From the NCBI RefSeq assembly GCF_963678635.1, contig NC_087071.1, forward strand, positions 22,041,194 through 22,105,193: a stretch of 64,000 nt of DNA, written 5' to 3'. Every line of letters begins with the position of its first letter. The stretch's first letter is position 1. Source of the stretch: Symsagittifera roscoffensis (taxonomy: Eukaryota; Xenacoelomorpha; Acoela; Convolutidae). The translations under genes and the position numbers were made by a program. The notes below the pieces were generated by a model that worked only from the letters and a program-made list of their open reading frames with translations, did not search any database and was not told where the DNA came from. Below are positions 47,701 to 55,136 of the stretch, piece after piece.

Positions 47701-50700
47701 AAACTACTCCTATAATCGAAATAGAAGTTATTCAAACAACCGAAACCAGAATTACCCGAACAATCGATCAAGGAATAACTCATATCATAGATCGAACTAT
47801 AACAGACCAAACAATAATTACCAAAACAGATCGCGAAATAATTCACAAAATCGACACTCAAGTTATAATAATCGTTATAGAAATTATTCCCAATCACCAC
47901 ACCGGAATAATAATAACTATAATAATTCTAATAATCGCCACAGAAGTAGTACACCTAAACATCAAAGACAAATCAATCAAGTACAATCTAACCCAGAAAC
48001 AACATCAGACCCTCCAGGTATTGATGACACAGTAACTGATACGTTACAACTCAATCAAATAAACTGTACATCATCAGATTCAGAAAGTGATACTGAAAAC
48101 ACTCTTTCTATCAATATGATAAAAGTCGAAAATGACTATGAATCTGTCATATATGAACAACCCTTTTCATCACACATATATGAAAATCAATCAGAATTTC
48201 TTCAAAATTATTACACTACACCCATAAATTCCACACCAACGACGCAAGAAACAAATGAGATTAACACTACAGATCAAACCAATAAAAATACCAAAACAAA
48301 ATGCTTGAATACAAACCACATTTATCAAAATATACAAAAAGAACAACCCAAAGAAAAAATTTGGACAATACCATTTCTCTTAGAAAGCCCAAGAAATAAA
48401 GAATTTCAACCACCAGACCTTGAAATAGATTTTTTAATTGATTCAGGAGCAGAATCAAACATAATAAACATCCCCACATGGAATGAAATAAAAACTTTAC
48501 ACCCAAAGCTAACACCTCTTGAAACCTCTAGTAAGTTAGCAACAGCACAAGGATCAACATTGATAAACTACGGAAAAATCCAATTATTTCTCCTCCCCAC
48601 CAGAACAATGGAACAAAGCAAAATTTTAAATAAGCCATTTAAACAAATATTCCATATCACTGACATTAAATATAATATCATTGGAATACCATTTATTTCG
48701 AAGTATATACCAACAATTAACATACTAAATAGTAAAATATTAATCAAAGATAAATATACAAAAACAAAAGAAACATCCTTAACATTTTTTCAAAGATTAA
48801 ATAAACAACCACCATTCTTTTCAAAATTCTACCCGATATTTAACCAACAAAGAAAACACTTGAAACCACTATCAGGAAATATCTATAATTTTTCAATCAA
48901 ACAAGTTCACCAATATGATAAAGAACAAAACAAACAAAAATTTTATATGTCAGAATTTGAATTCAAACCTATTCATAAATTTTTCAAAATCACAATCTCA
49001 TCCATAAAATATTTGAAAAATTCGAATTCCGATATCATTTCCTTACATGTCTATAACAACACACCTTACCAAGTAACATTACCTTTAGGACTTTTAGGAT
49101 ACTGCGAAACCAACGCTACAATATCACCAATACACGAAAAAGCCTATCGCGTAAATAATATACTCCAATTACTAGATATTTGCCAATCTACAATTCTTAA
49201 TGAAGAATTATCTATAAATAATATAATAAGTAACGAAAACAGAAATACGGATTATTTCACAAAAACTCCATATTTCAAACCTACATTCAACATAAGTAAC
49301 TACACAGAGGACCAACAGAAATTTTTAACAATGTTTAATTTCCAACATTCACAAATAACACAAGACGAATTCGAAAAATTAGCCAAACAGCTCATTAAAT
49401 ATTCATCAGTCTATGCAACATCAAAATTCGATGTTGGCAAAATCAGTTCATCACTACATCTCCCGTTAAAACCAGACGCAGTTTTCAAAAAACAGAGAGC
49501 AAGTAAAGTACCAATTCACTTACATGATAAAGTGAACAGATTACTCGATATTTTAGAACAATACAACATTATATCACCAGTAAACAAAGAAGAACAACCA
49601 AAAGGCAACACATTCATCAACCCTGTTATCATTCTAGCTAAAGGAGAATCATTAAAAATCGTTCTCGACGCTAGATACCTCAATTCACTCATAGATGAAT
49701 CAAAATGTAATTGGCCCATTGAACCAATACAAGTTATTTTAACAAAAATAAACGGCAAATACTTTACAACCGCCGATATGAATAGTGCATACAATCAAAT
49801 GCCACTAGATGAACAATCACGACGTTTAACACAATTTGTTATCGGAAACCAACAATATGAATTCAACCGCTTATTCTATGGAATATCCATAGGACCAGCA
49901 GCATTTTCAGCTTTTATGAGCAAAATTTTTAGACCACTGATACTCAAGAAAAACGCAATCACCTATTTAGACGATGTTTTTATGCAATCACAAACAAAAG
50001 ACGAGATGTTCAATGTTTTAGAAAAATATCACCAAATACTTCAGAACGAAAATCTGAAGGCCGCCCCCGATAAATCACACTTCTTGTTGACAAGAGTTAA
50101 ATTCTTAGGACATAATATAGAAAGAAAAACAATCACTCCATTGAAATCACGCATTGACGCTATTCAAAAACTTCAACCACCAACAAATAAAAAGAAAATC
50201 CAAGAATTTCTTGGAATGTTAAACTTTTTAAGTAAATATGTTTATAAAATGCAATTATATCTACGACCATTTTATAACATCCTTAGACAACAAAATAATT
50301 TTGAATGGAACACAGAACATCAAACACGATTTGAAGAAATAAAGAAACTTTTAACTGAACAAATTTCAAACACAATTCCAGATTCAAATCAACCATTTTA
50401 TGCAATGTGCGATGCTTCGAACTTTGGCATCGGTGCAGCACTATTACAATCACATAATGGTACAAATAAAATGAACCTCATATCAGCAAATTCTCGATTA
50501 TTCACTCAAGCAGAGCTACGACTCTCAACTCTAATGAGAGAATGCACAGCCATAATATATACACTGACAGAATATGAATTTCTGATACTTGGATCAAAAC
50601 ATCCAACAGTTCTATTCACAGACCATAAACCAATCATCTTTCTCTTTACACAAAAATCTAACCCAAACCACCGAGTTTACAGATTTCAACTAATTCTAAT

Positions 50701-52978
50701 GAAATTTCCAAACTTACATATAGTTTGGACTGCAGGAAAAAATCTTGCATTACCAGACACCTTAAGTCGAAATACACCACCTGAATTACTTACACGAAAA
50801 ACAACAGTTGAAATACCCAAAAACATAAAATTCTACCTTGCAGAAAACGAAACATCACCCCGATTGGAATGCAAATATGCAGTAAAAACTGATATTGAAC
50901 AATCACAAATAAATAATTTACAACATTTCCCACTTTATTTAGATTGTCAAAATAATCATTATGAAGTTGATCTACTTGGAACATCAACTTTCAAACCAAT
51001 CCCATATTCTCAATGGATTAAAAATAACACCCAACAAAAACGAACAAAACAACACCCGCCTAAAAAAGACCATTTTCCACTAATTGAAAAAGAAGATTTA
51101 ACTGATAAAATAAATTTATCAGGACCACAAACAAATGATTCAAAATACACAATAAATCAAGTTTTTGACCTTCACGACCCACTTGACACAATACCCTTAT
51201 CTAAATTAGAAATCGAAAACATTTTTCTCCCCCCAACAGAAACAATTACAATTTCAACACTGAAACAATATCAAAACCTTGACCCAGTAATTCGACAACT
51301 GAAATCATGGCACAAATATAAAACTAAACCTATCAAAGCAGATTCAACCATTCTAGGAAACAAAACACTCCTCCGATACTTTCGCAAATTTAACAACACA
51401 ACAATTAACGAAAATACAGACCTTTTAGAGTATAACCTGAATGAATCTACAGTTCCATGTCTCCCTTTAAGTATGATTCTTATAGCTTTTAATATTTCAC
51501 ATACACAAAATATTAAAGGACACTCTGGATCAGAAAAAACATATTCAAATTTTATACAAAATTTTTACTTCCCAAATGCACCAATTTGGATAAAAGTACT
51601 ATGCAATGATTGTATAGTATGTCAACTAAATAAACCTTACCCAAATCAAAAACAGATAGCACAAAAACAAGATTTTAAAGGACAAAGTTTGTACTTTAAC
51701 CATCGTATCTCATTTGATACTAAGGGACCAATTTCACCCTCATCAGAAGGAAACTCCTACATTATGGTAATTGTTGACGCATTTACACATTATGTAGCAC
51801 TTAACCCAGTACCACATTGTAACGCTTATTATGCTTACACAACACTCTATGAACACTGGATAGCAAAATTCGGACTACCAGAAATTTTAGTTACAGACAA
51901 CGGTACAGAATTCATAAATAATGAAATTATCACACTATGTCATTTATATAACATTAAACACAAACCACGTACATCTCATGCACCTTGGACAAACGGCTTA
52001 GTCGAAGGTATGAACCGTTCATTACAAGAATATCTTAGATGTATCATCAACGGAAATGATACAAAATATACCGAATGGTCAGCAGATGTAAAATTATTTC
52101 CCTTAGCATATAATTCACAAATAACGACAACTTTAGGAATGTCACCATACGAAATGGTTTTTAACCAAAAGCCACGCAAACCAATAATGTTTACAGCAAA
52201 TTCTCATAAAAACGCACAAGGTTATTGTCAACCAAATAAAGACTCAATTTGTTATAACCTACCTTTACATACACATGATGAAGATCATTTTCATCACCCA
52301 CAAATTCTTAAACTAGCCTCCGGTACACACACCGAATGGATTCTAAATAGAGATAAAAAACACAATGAAATTTATCAAAAAATAACAAAAAAGTTATTAC
52401 AAAGACAAAACATCAATGAACAAATCAATTCACGTTTTACACCAGCCTCCGATTTAAAAATTGGAACATTTGTTTTAATACCTAATTTTAATACTCAAAA
52501 AGGAATTTCTAAAAAATTACAACCCCTTCGAAAAGGACCATACCAAATAATTGCAAAACCCACTGATGTCACCTATAAAATTACCGACTCAAACACAAAA
52601 GAAATCGTTCAACATCGAAACAACCTATTACCTTATTACCCAAAAGAATACGCACTCCGCGAATTAACTCAATTATATTCTTTCACAGGATTAAAAATCA
52701 TTCAAAATGAACCACATCAGAAAAACACAGAACAAAATGATAACCCCACCGAAAATCAAAACACAAAACCAACCGCCACCAAAAACAATACACAAAACCA
52801 TAAAGAATCTCCAAAACAAAGAAAAAATAGAAAAATGACAGAACAAATAATACCCCAAGAAGAAATAGACAAATCTGAACATAGAAAAACAACAAGACTC
52901 CGAAATCAACCACGTAAAAACTACAAAATGTTCATCCCCCAATCTAAAATATTAAAGAAAGTAGAATTTAAAAAGTAA
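44756..52978 (+). CDS. gag-pol: gag-pol polyprotein, Ty3/gypsy type (2740 aa, single frame)
   Basis: One frame, with no frameshift between gag and pol. Order: N-terminal domain of unknown type (1-240), Gln/Pro/Asn-rich linker with repeats, capsid-like Retrotrans_gag region (about 605-790), CCHC zinc knuckle (C842, C845, H850, C855), a long Asn/Arg/Ser/Tyr-rich low-complexity stretch (about 880-1080), aspartic protease (D1229 in LIDSGA), reverse transcriptase (D1674 in TADMNSAY; YLDD 1737-1740), RNase H (D1886 in DAS), integrase zinc region (H2249, H2256, C2286, C2289) and core D2321, D2381, E2417 with 35 residues between the last two, then GPY at 2594-2596 and a Lys-rich tail. All catalytic residues are present. 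It would form particles, copy the RNA and integrate the DNA. The 600-residue extension before the capsid-like region is unusual. Confidence 0.97.
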   Translation: MSSTHTPGEETPDDDEIFPFIVDADTDRGQHIFCQNLLVNLFEPGISPCKTEFPDVKIKRQIIDHYLKDICNITQQYGIYSIEFTSPNHNNRKYTIQTDDLDLEFSKVFSEYIKSIQYHNSQRANSIFTNEVFAIIYSYISILENEIPITNVSPKETSKHLKVRHEITLLSSYLNIIKENFTKDDVSQHTKHDLQKILAWFIIDYFTHNIDLIAQARKNFRPQNSNDDTAITEQSDYVWDPEWSHPAFISFPQSISSQAIGTISYIRDYVRVIPLTIDATPLNYNTFLPDTQNNSLNSTVIHNENLNGTRNLTQQDIQTPSHFINEEIVHTTTTQQSISPIRPNLTTPRNTNPSQTQVTLQSTVKPSVAPKYSHMDYQTYRPMTIPPKTRKTFTRNNFADHNYNYTHPSKTYNQPQRNFNQYTRSRNWDNPMAQPNSTNFQTNPPRDHSENYPFFQQNKNKKQTSYQMDYLSSDDDFLQPDIFAQNTQEYRRQGIQRTRTSHRNFSPQPIDAQNQQPIQQQNPINTQSFQPIQQQNPMTAHSYQPSQMQNEIPLPYYLQQHEITRNQLSNFSQMPNAAESLQMTMNPYLMGGSSITSNKPLMVFTGTDPEYSVEDYLNAVTANLILNIGPEPINTPLHQNWIHRRTALIQTTLDGAAQKWFSVLPLEIKSNWKRFTQEFSKMFDSERNKQQQRVLCNEIRRLPNETIKQIAVRIETLVRKAYSLNTHDYKNTKMTEILMMTLTPQLRKIAIKKRASHPSSIREPDLDFRKLVDKLEQAEITMKLEETENLKLQYVNRIETTPTNINNIQESETDLVEKITEILNIYEKNPNFKGKPSFKKWCNYCRRYGHSISECRQKQQDNQNKPQKYKEPNKSFYQYMKKDQNLPNKKVHSNNSSGKPLPNNTNYTRNQSPYNSSYRGRSPERRNTYNSSQNHYNRPNSRNNYSRSNSNTQRFVSRSNSQSRNNYYPNNQSRNSSYNRNRNYSYNRNRSYSNNRNQNYPNNRSRNNSYHRSNYNRPNNNYQNRSRNNSQNRHSSYNNRYRNYSQSPHRNNNNYNNSNNRHRSSTPKHQRQINQVQSNPETTSDPPGIDDTVTDTLQLNQINCTSSDSESDTENTLSINMIKVENDYESVIYEQPFSSHIYENQSEFLQNYYTTPINSTPTTQETNEINTTDQTNKNTKTKCLNTNHIYQNIQKEQPKEKIWTIPFLLESPRNKEFQPPDLEIDFLIDSGAESNIINIPTWNEIKTLHPKLTPLETSSKLATAQGSTLINYGKIQLFLLPTRTMEQSKILNKPFKQIFHITDIKYNIIGIPFISKYIPTINILNSKILIKDKYTKTKETSLTFFQRLNKQPPFFSKFYPIFNQQRKHLKPLSGNIYNFSIKQVHQYDKEQNKQKFYMSEFEFKPIHKFFKITISSIKYLKNSNSDIISLHVYNNTPYQVTLPLGLLGYCETNATISPIHEKAYRVNNILQLLDICQSTILNEELSINNIISNENRNTDYFTKTPYFKPTFNISNYTEDQQKFLTMFNFQHSQITQDEFEKLAKQLIKYSSVYATSKFDVGKISSSLHLPLKPDAVFKKQRASKVPIHLHDKVNRLLDILEQYNIISPVNKEEQPKGNTFINPVIILAKGESLKIVLDARYLNSLIDESKCNWPIEPIQVILTKINGKYFTTADMNSAYNQMPLDEQSRRLTQFVIGNQQYEFNRLFYGISIGPAAFSAFMSKIFRPLILKKNAITYLDDVFMQSQTKDEMFNVLEKYHQILQNENLKAAPDKSHFLLTRVKFLGHNIERKTITPLKSRIDAIQKLQPPTNKKKIQEFLGMLNFLSKYVYKMQLYLRPFYNILRQQNNFEWNTEHQTRFEEIKKLLTEQISNTIPDSNQPFYAMCDASNFGIGAALLQSHNGTNKMNLISANSRLFTQAELRLSTLMRECTAIIYTLTEYEFLILGSKHPTVLFTDHKPIIFLFTQKSNPNHRVYRFQLILMKFPNLHIVWTAGKNLALPDTLSRNTPPELLTRKTTVEIPKNIKFYLAENETSPRLECKYAVKTDIEQSQINNLQHFPLYLDCQNNHYEVDLLGTSTFKPIPYSQWIKNNTQQKRTKQHPPKKDHFPLIEKEDLTDKINLSGPQTNDSKYTINQVFDLHDPLDTIPLSKLEIENIFLPPTETITISTLKQYQNLDPVIRQLKSWHKYKTKPIKADSTILGNKTLLRYFRKFNNTTINENTDLLEYNLNESTVPCLPLSMILIAFNISHTQNIKGHSGSEKTYSNFIQNFYFPNAPIWIKVLCNDCIVCQLNKPYPNQKQIAQKQDFKGQSLYFNHRISFDTKGPISPSSEGNSYIMVIVDAFTHYVALNPVPHCNAYYAYTTLYEHWIAKFGLPEILVTDNGTEFINNEIITLCHLYNIKHKPRTSHAPWTNGLVEGMNRSLQEYLRCIINGNDTKYTEWSADVKLFPLAYNSQITTTLGMSPYEMVFNQKPRKPIMFTANSHKNAQGYCQPNKDSICYNLPLHTHDEDHFHHPQILKLASGTHTEWILNRDKKHNEIYQKITKKLLQRQNINEQINSRFTPASDLKIGTFVLIPNFNTQKGISKKLQPLRKGPYQIIAKPTDVTYKITDSNTKEIVQHRNNLLPYYPKEYALRELTQLYSFTGLKIIQNEPHQKNTEQNDNPTENQNTKPTATKNNTQNHKESPKQRKNRKMTEQIIPQEEIDKSEHRKTTRLRNQPRKNYKMFIPQSKILKKVEFKK

Positions 52979-53578
52979 TTTTAAGATTTCATACTTCACA
53001 ATCTTGAAACCTCCGTAACATTTTTCATTTCAATTTTTCAAAATAACATGCTCACAAGTACGCAATAATTCTAGTTCAAAATAGACCAATAGGATTCATC
53101 CAATCCGCCACTTTCTCTAACTCAAGCTAAGATCAATTAGACGAATAATCTAGAACTCCAGGCACATCTATAACTATAACTTTACAACCTCCAGGTCAAA
53201 AATAAGCAAATCACTCCAACTTGACAGCTAAAATAAATATCACCATAATACCGTACCCCTCCCTTATCTAATAACCCAAAGATCAACAATATTTCCCCAA
53301 CTCAGACCACGAATACCCCCAAAACAAATTTGATAACTTAGCCTAAAGTAACAAAATGAAGATTTTAATTAGCCTAAAGTATAAAAATCTCACCATACCC
53401 CGGATCATTTGACAAACAAAAATAAAGAAAAAGACGACCTCCCAGTCACCATGAAAATTGCCCCCAACAATTTTTTACAAAACTCAACCCACTTGTCAAA
53501 AAACTAATAAATAATTCGACCACACTAGAAAATCGCCTCAAACAGCAAAAAATATTCGACCAAGAGATCATTTCTTAA
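52979..53578 (+). other. intergenic segment between pol and the small membrane ORFs
   Basis: 600 bases without an open frame, partly conserved with element 1 (31366-31957). ATTAGCCTAAAGTATAAAAA and a shorter variant of it occur in tandem near 53330-53390. The region is a natural place for a splice acceptor or other signal feeding the 3' genes, but none can be fixed by eye. Confidence 0.5.
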
Positions 53579-53809
53579 ATGCTCTTTTCTCAAACAGTTG
53601 CTCAAATACTTATAAATTTTAAACATTTTTTTTCAATACTTGAAGCCTTTATAATATTTCTTTTTGATATACTTGAATCTTTTCTAATAATCCTAATCAT
53701 TTTTTGTAACATTTTTTTAATTTTCTACACTATTCTCGAATTATTCCTCCAACTTTCCAAAACCCTTGAATATATCCACAGGTACGATTTTAACAACTTG
53801 TCTAAATGA
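53579..53809 (+). CDS. small membrane-protein ORF C1 (76 aa)
   Basis: Predicted protein is dominated by Ile, Leu and Phe from about residue 15 to 62, enough for one long or two short membrane spans, with a polar tail around YIHRYDFNNLSK. It is preserved at identical length in the otherwise decayed element 1. It overlaps the next ORF as ATGA, implying coupled termination-reinitiation. Near its end, CACAG|GTACGA (cut after 53781) is a plausible splice donor, conserved in element 1 at 32160. No homologue recognised. Confidence 0.7.
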   Translation: MLFSQTVAQILINFKHFFSILEAFIIFLFDILESFLIILIIFCNIFLIFYTILELFLQLSKTLEYIHRYDFNNLSK

Positions 53810-53994
53810 TACGAACAATTTTCAGTAGAACCGATATTTTTTTATTGTTTGTAATTTTCATAACATTTTTATCATCCCTCATTTTGACCATCTGTAAATG
53901 TATAAAGAAAGCAATCCTCACATTTGCCCTAGCAACAATCCTTCTAATTCTTTTTTTGGAAGAATATTATAATAAACACAAAATTTCTCGCTAA
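53806..53994 (+). CDS. small membrane-protein ORF C2 (62 aa)
   Basis: Two hydrophobic segments (about residues 11-29 and 37-51) flank a short basic loop (CKCIKK), with a charged tail (LEEYYNKHK). This hairpin layout resembles small viral ion-channel proteins, but no sequence family is recognised. Third-position substitutions dominate the comparison with element 1, which supports real translation. The ATG lies within the stop of C1 (ATGA). Confidence 0.75.
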   Translation: MIRTIFSRTDIFLLFVIFITFLSSLILTICKCIKKAILTFALATILLILFLEEYYNKHKISR

Positions 53995-54002
53995 AGTAAT
54001 AA

Positions 54003-55136
54003 TTCAAAAAACCATCAAAAATTGCTACCCAACAGTCACAGAATCAGTCTTCACCGACATCATCCCAAGATAACCAAACACCACCTTCAACTACTCAAAA
54101 TCCTCAAACATCTACACGAATTTCTTTTCAAGACAATCCATACACTTTTGAAGAACGACATGCTCGTTTATCAGAACCACTAGAACCAGTTCAACGACAA
54201 GCACCTTTAAGCGAACCAACATATAACCTATACCCAACACTACCACAAGAACTAAGTAGAATAAGAAATTCTAGTCAAAACCAAAATACAGTCGAAATAA
54301 ATAGACAAATTATACATCCTCGACGAAACAGAAATATTCAAACTCCCCGAGTTCATTTTGATATACCTCAATCCCCATCACAAAACACTCCAGAAAACCC
54401 CATTGGTATATTACCAGAAACCCCTACGCTTCTTTCACAACGTAGCACCTCAAGCCTACCATCAGATTACTTAGGTTCAACACCAACATCTGAGCAAATA
54501 CGTGAAAATCCCTTTAACCCCCCAAACCAGGCATCACGACTACCATATTGGACTACACATTCATTTACACAAGGTGAACCAAATTTAGTCAATGACCCCA
54601 TAGATATTTCTACGGATACAACAACATCCTCATCACTACCAGAAACATTATCACTACCATCAACACCATCAATAAGCCAGTTTTCACCACCACCTTTTAA
54701 CTTAAATTTTCCAAATAATCTCGACGCCAGATACCGAGAACAATCATCAATAAATATTCCTTTAAGACTAGATTGGAATACATTCACAGCACCTCCGCCA
54801 CTATTTGGACAACATCAAGAAAGTAACCGCCTTCATAACTGGGCACTTAATAGATTACAATATCGCCAAGATATTCACAACGATATCCGTGATCACAATA
54901 TTCAAATACTCCAACAAAACAGTTTACAACTAAAGTTTGAAATCACAGTTAAGTTAAATAATATTACCCAACATCCCTACCCATTAAATCCACCTAACAT
55001 AACAGCTCAATCACTACCACCACCTTTTATAACTACTGAAGTAATATACAAATACGACAGATATACCAAAAACACAATTGGCTACATAACATTTTATAAT
55101 CCATACTCAGGATTATCATACACATGTATATTCTAA
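54003..55136 (+). CDS. 377-codon frame without an ATG, conserved, unrecognised
   Basis: Open from just after the stop at 54000-54002 to the stop at 55134-55136, with no Met codon anywhere in frame. Residues 1-240 are rich in Pro, Ser, Thr and Gln; about 240-377 look folded (charged and aromatic, e.g. LDWNTFTAPPPLFGQ, QLKFEITVKLNN). Comparison with element 1 shows mostly third-position changes, so the frame is translated or was until recently. The frame edge differs between copies (open from 32361 in element 1), so the start is probably supplied by splicing to an upstream exon or by a non-ATG codon. It overlaps env by 13 bases. No family recognised; a structural, matrix-like or regulatory role are all possible. 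Confidence 0.75.
   Translation, partial: FKKPSKIATQQSQNQSSPTSSQDNQTPPSTTQNPQTSTRISFQDNPYTFEERHARLSEPLEPVQRQAPLSEPTYNLYPTLPQELSRIRNSSQNQNTVEINRQIIHPRRNRNIQTPRVHFDIPQSPSQNTPENPIGILPETPTLLSQRSTSSLPSDYLGSTPTSEQIRENPFNPPNQASRLPYWTTHSFTQGEPNLVNDPIDISTDTTTSSSLPETLSLPSTPSISQFSPPPFNLNFPNNLDARYREQSSINIPLRLDWNTFTAPPPLFGQHQESNRLHNWALNRLQYRQDIHNDIRDHNIQILQQNSLQLKFEITVKLNNITQHPYPLNPPNITAQSLPPPFITTEVIYKYDRYTKNTIGYITFYNPYSGLSYTCIF

Noticed and set aside
44396-52942. Many minus-strand open frames inside the retroelements, rich in Phe, Leu, Val and Cys
   Set aside because: They mirror the A-rich, G-poor coding strand. Stop codons are rare on the opposite strand for composition reasons, and conservation follows the plus-strand codons.
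53806-54060. Frameshift fusing the small C2 ORF to the ATG-less frame
   Set aside because: In element 2 the C2 frame stops at 53994 and the ATG-less frame is closed until 54003, so ribosomal frameshifting cannot join them; splicing or non-ATG initiation is needed.
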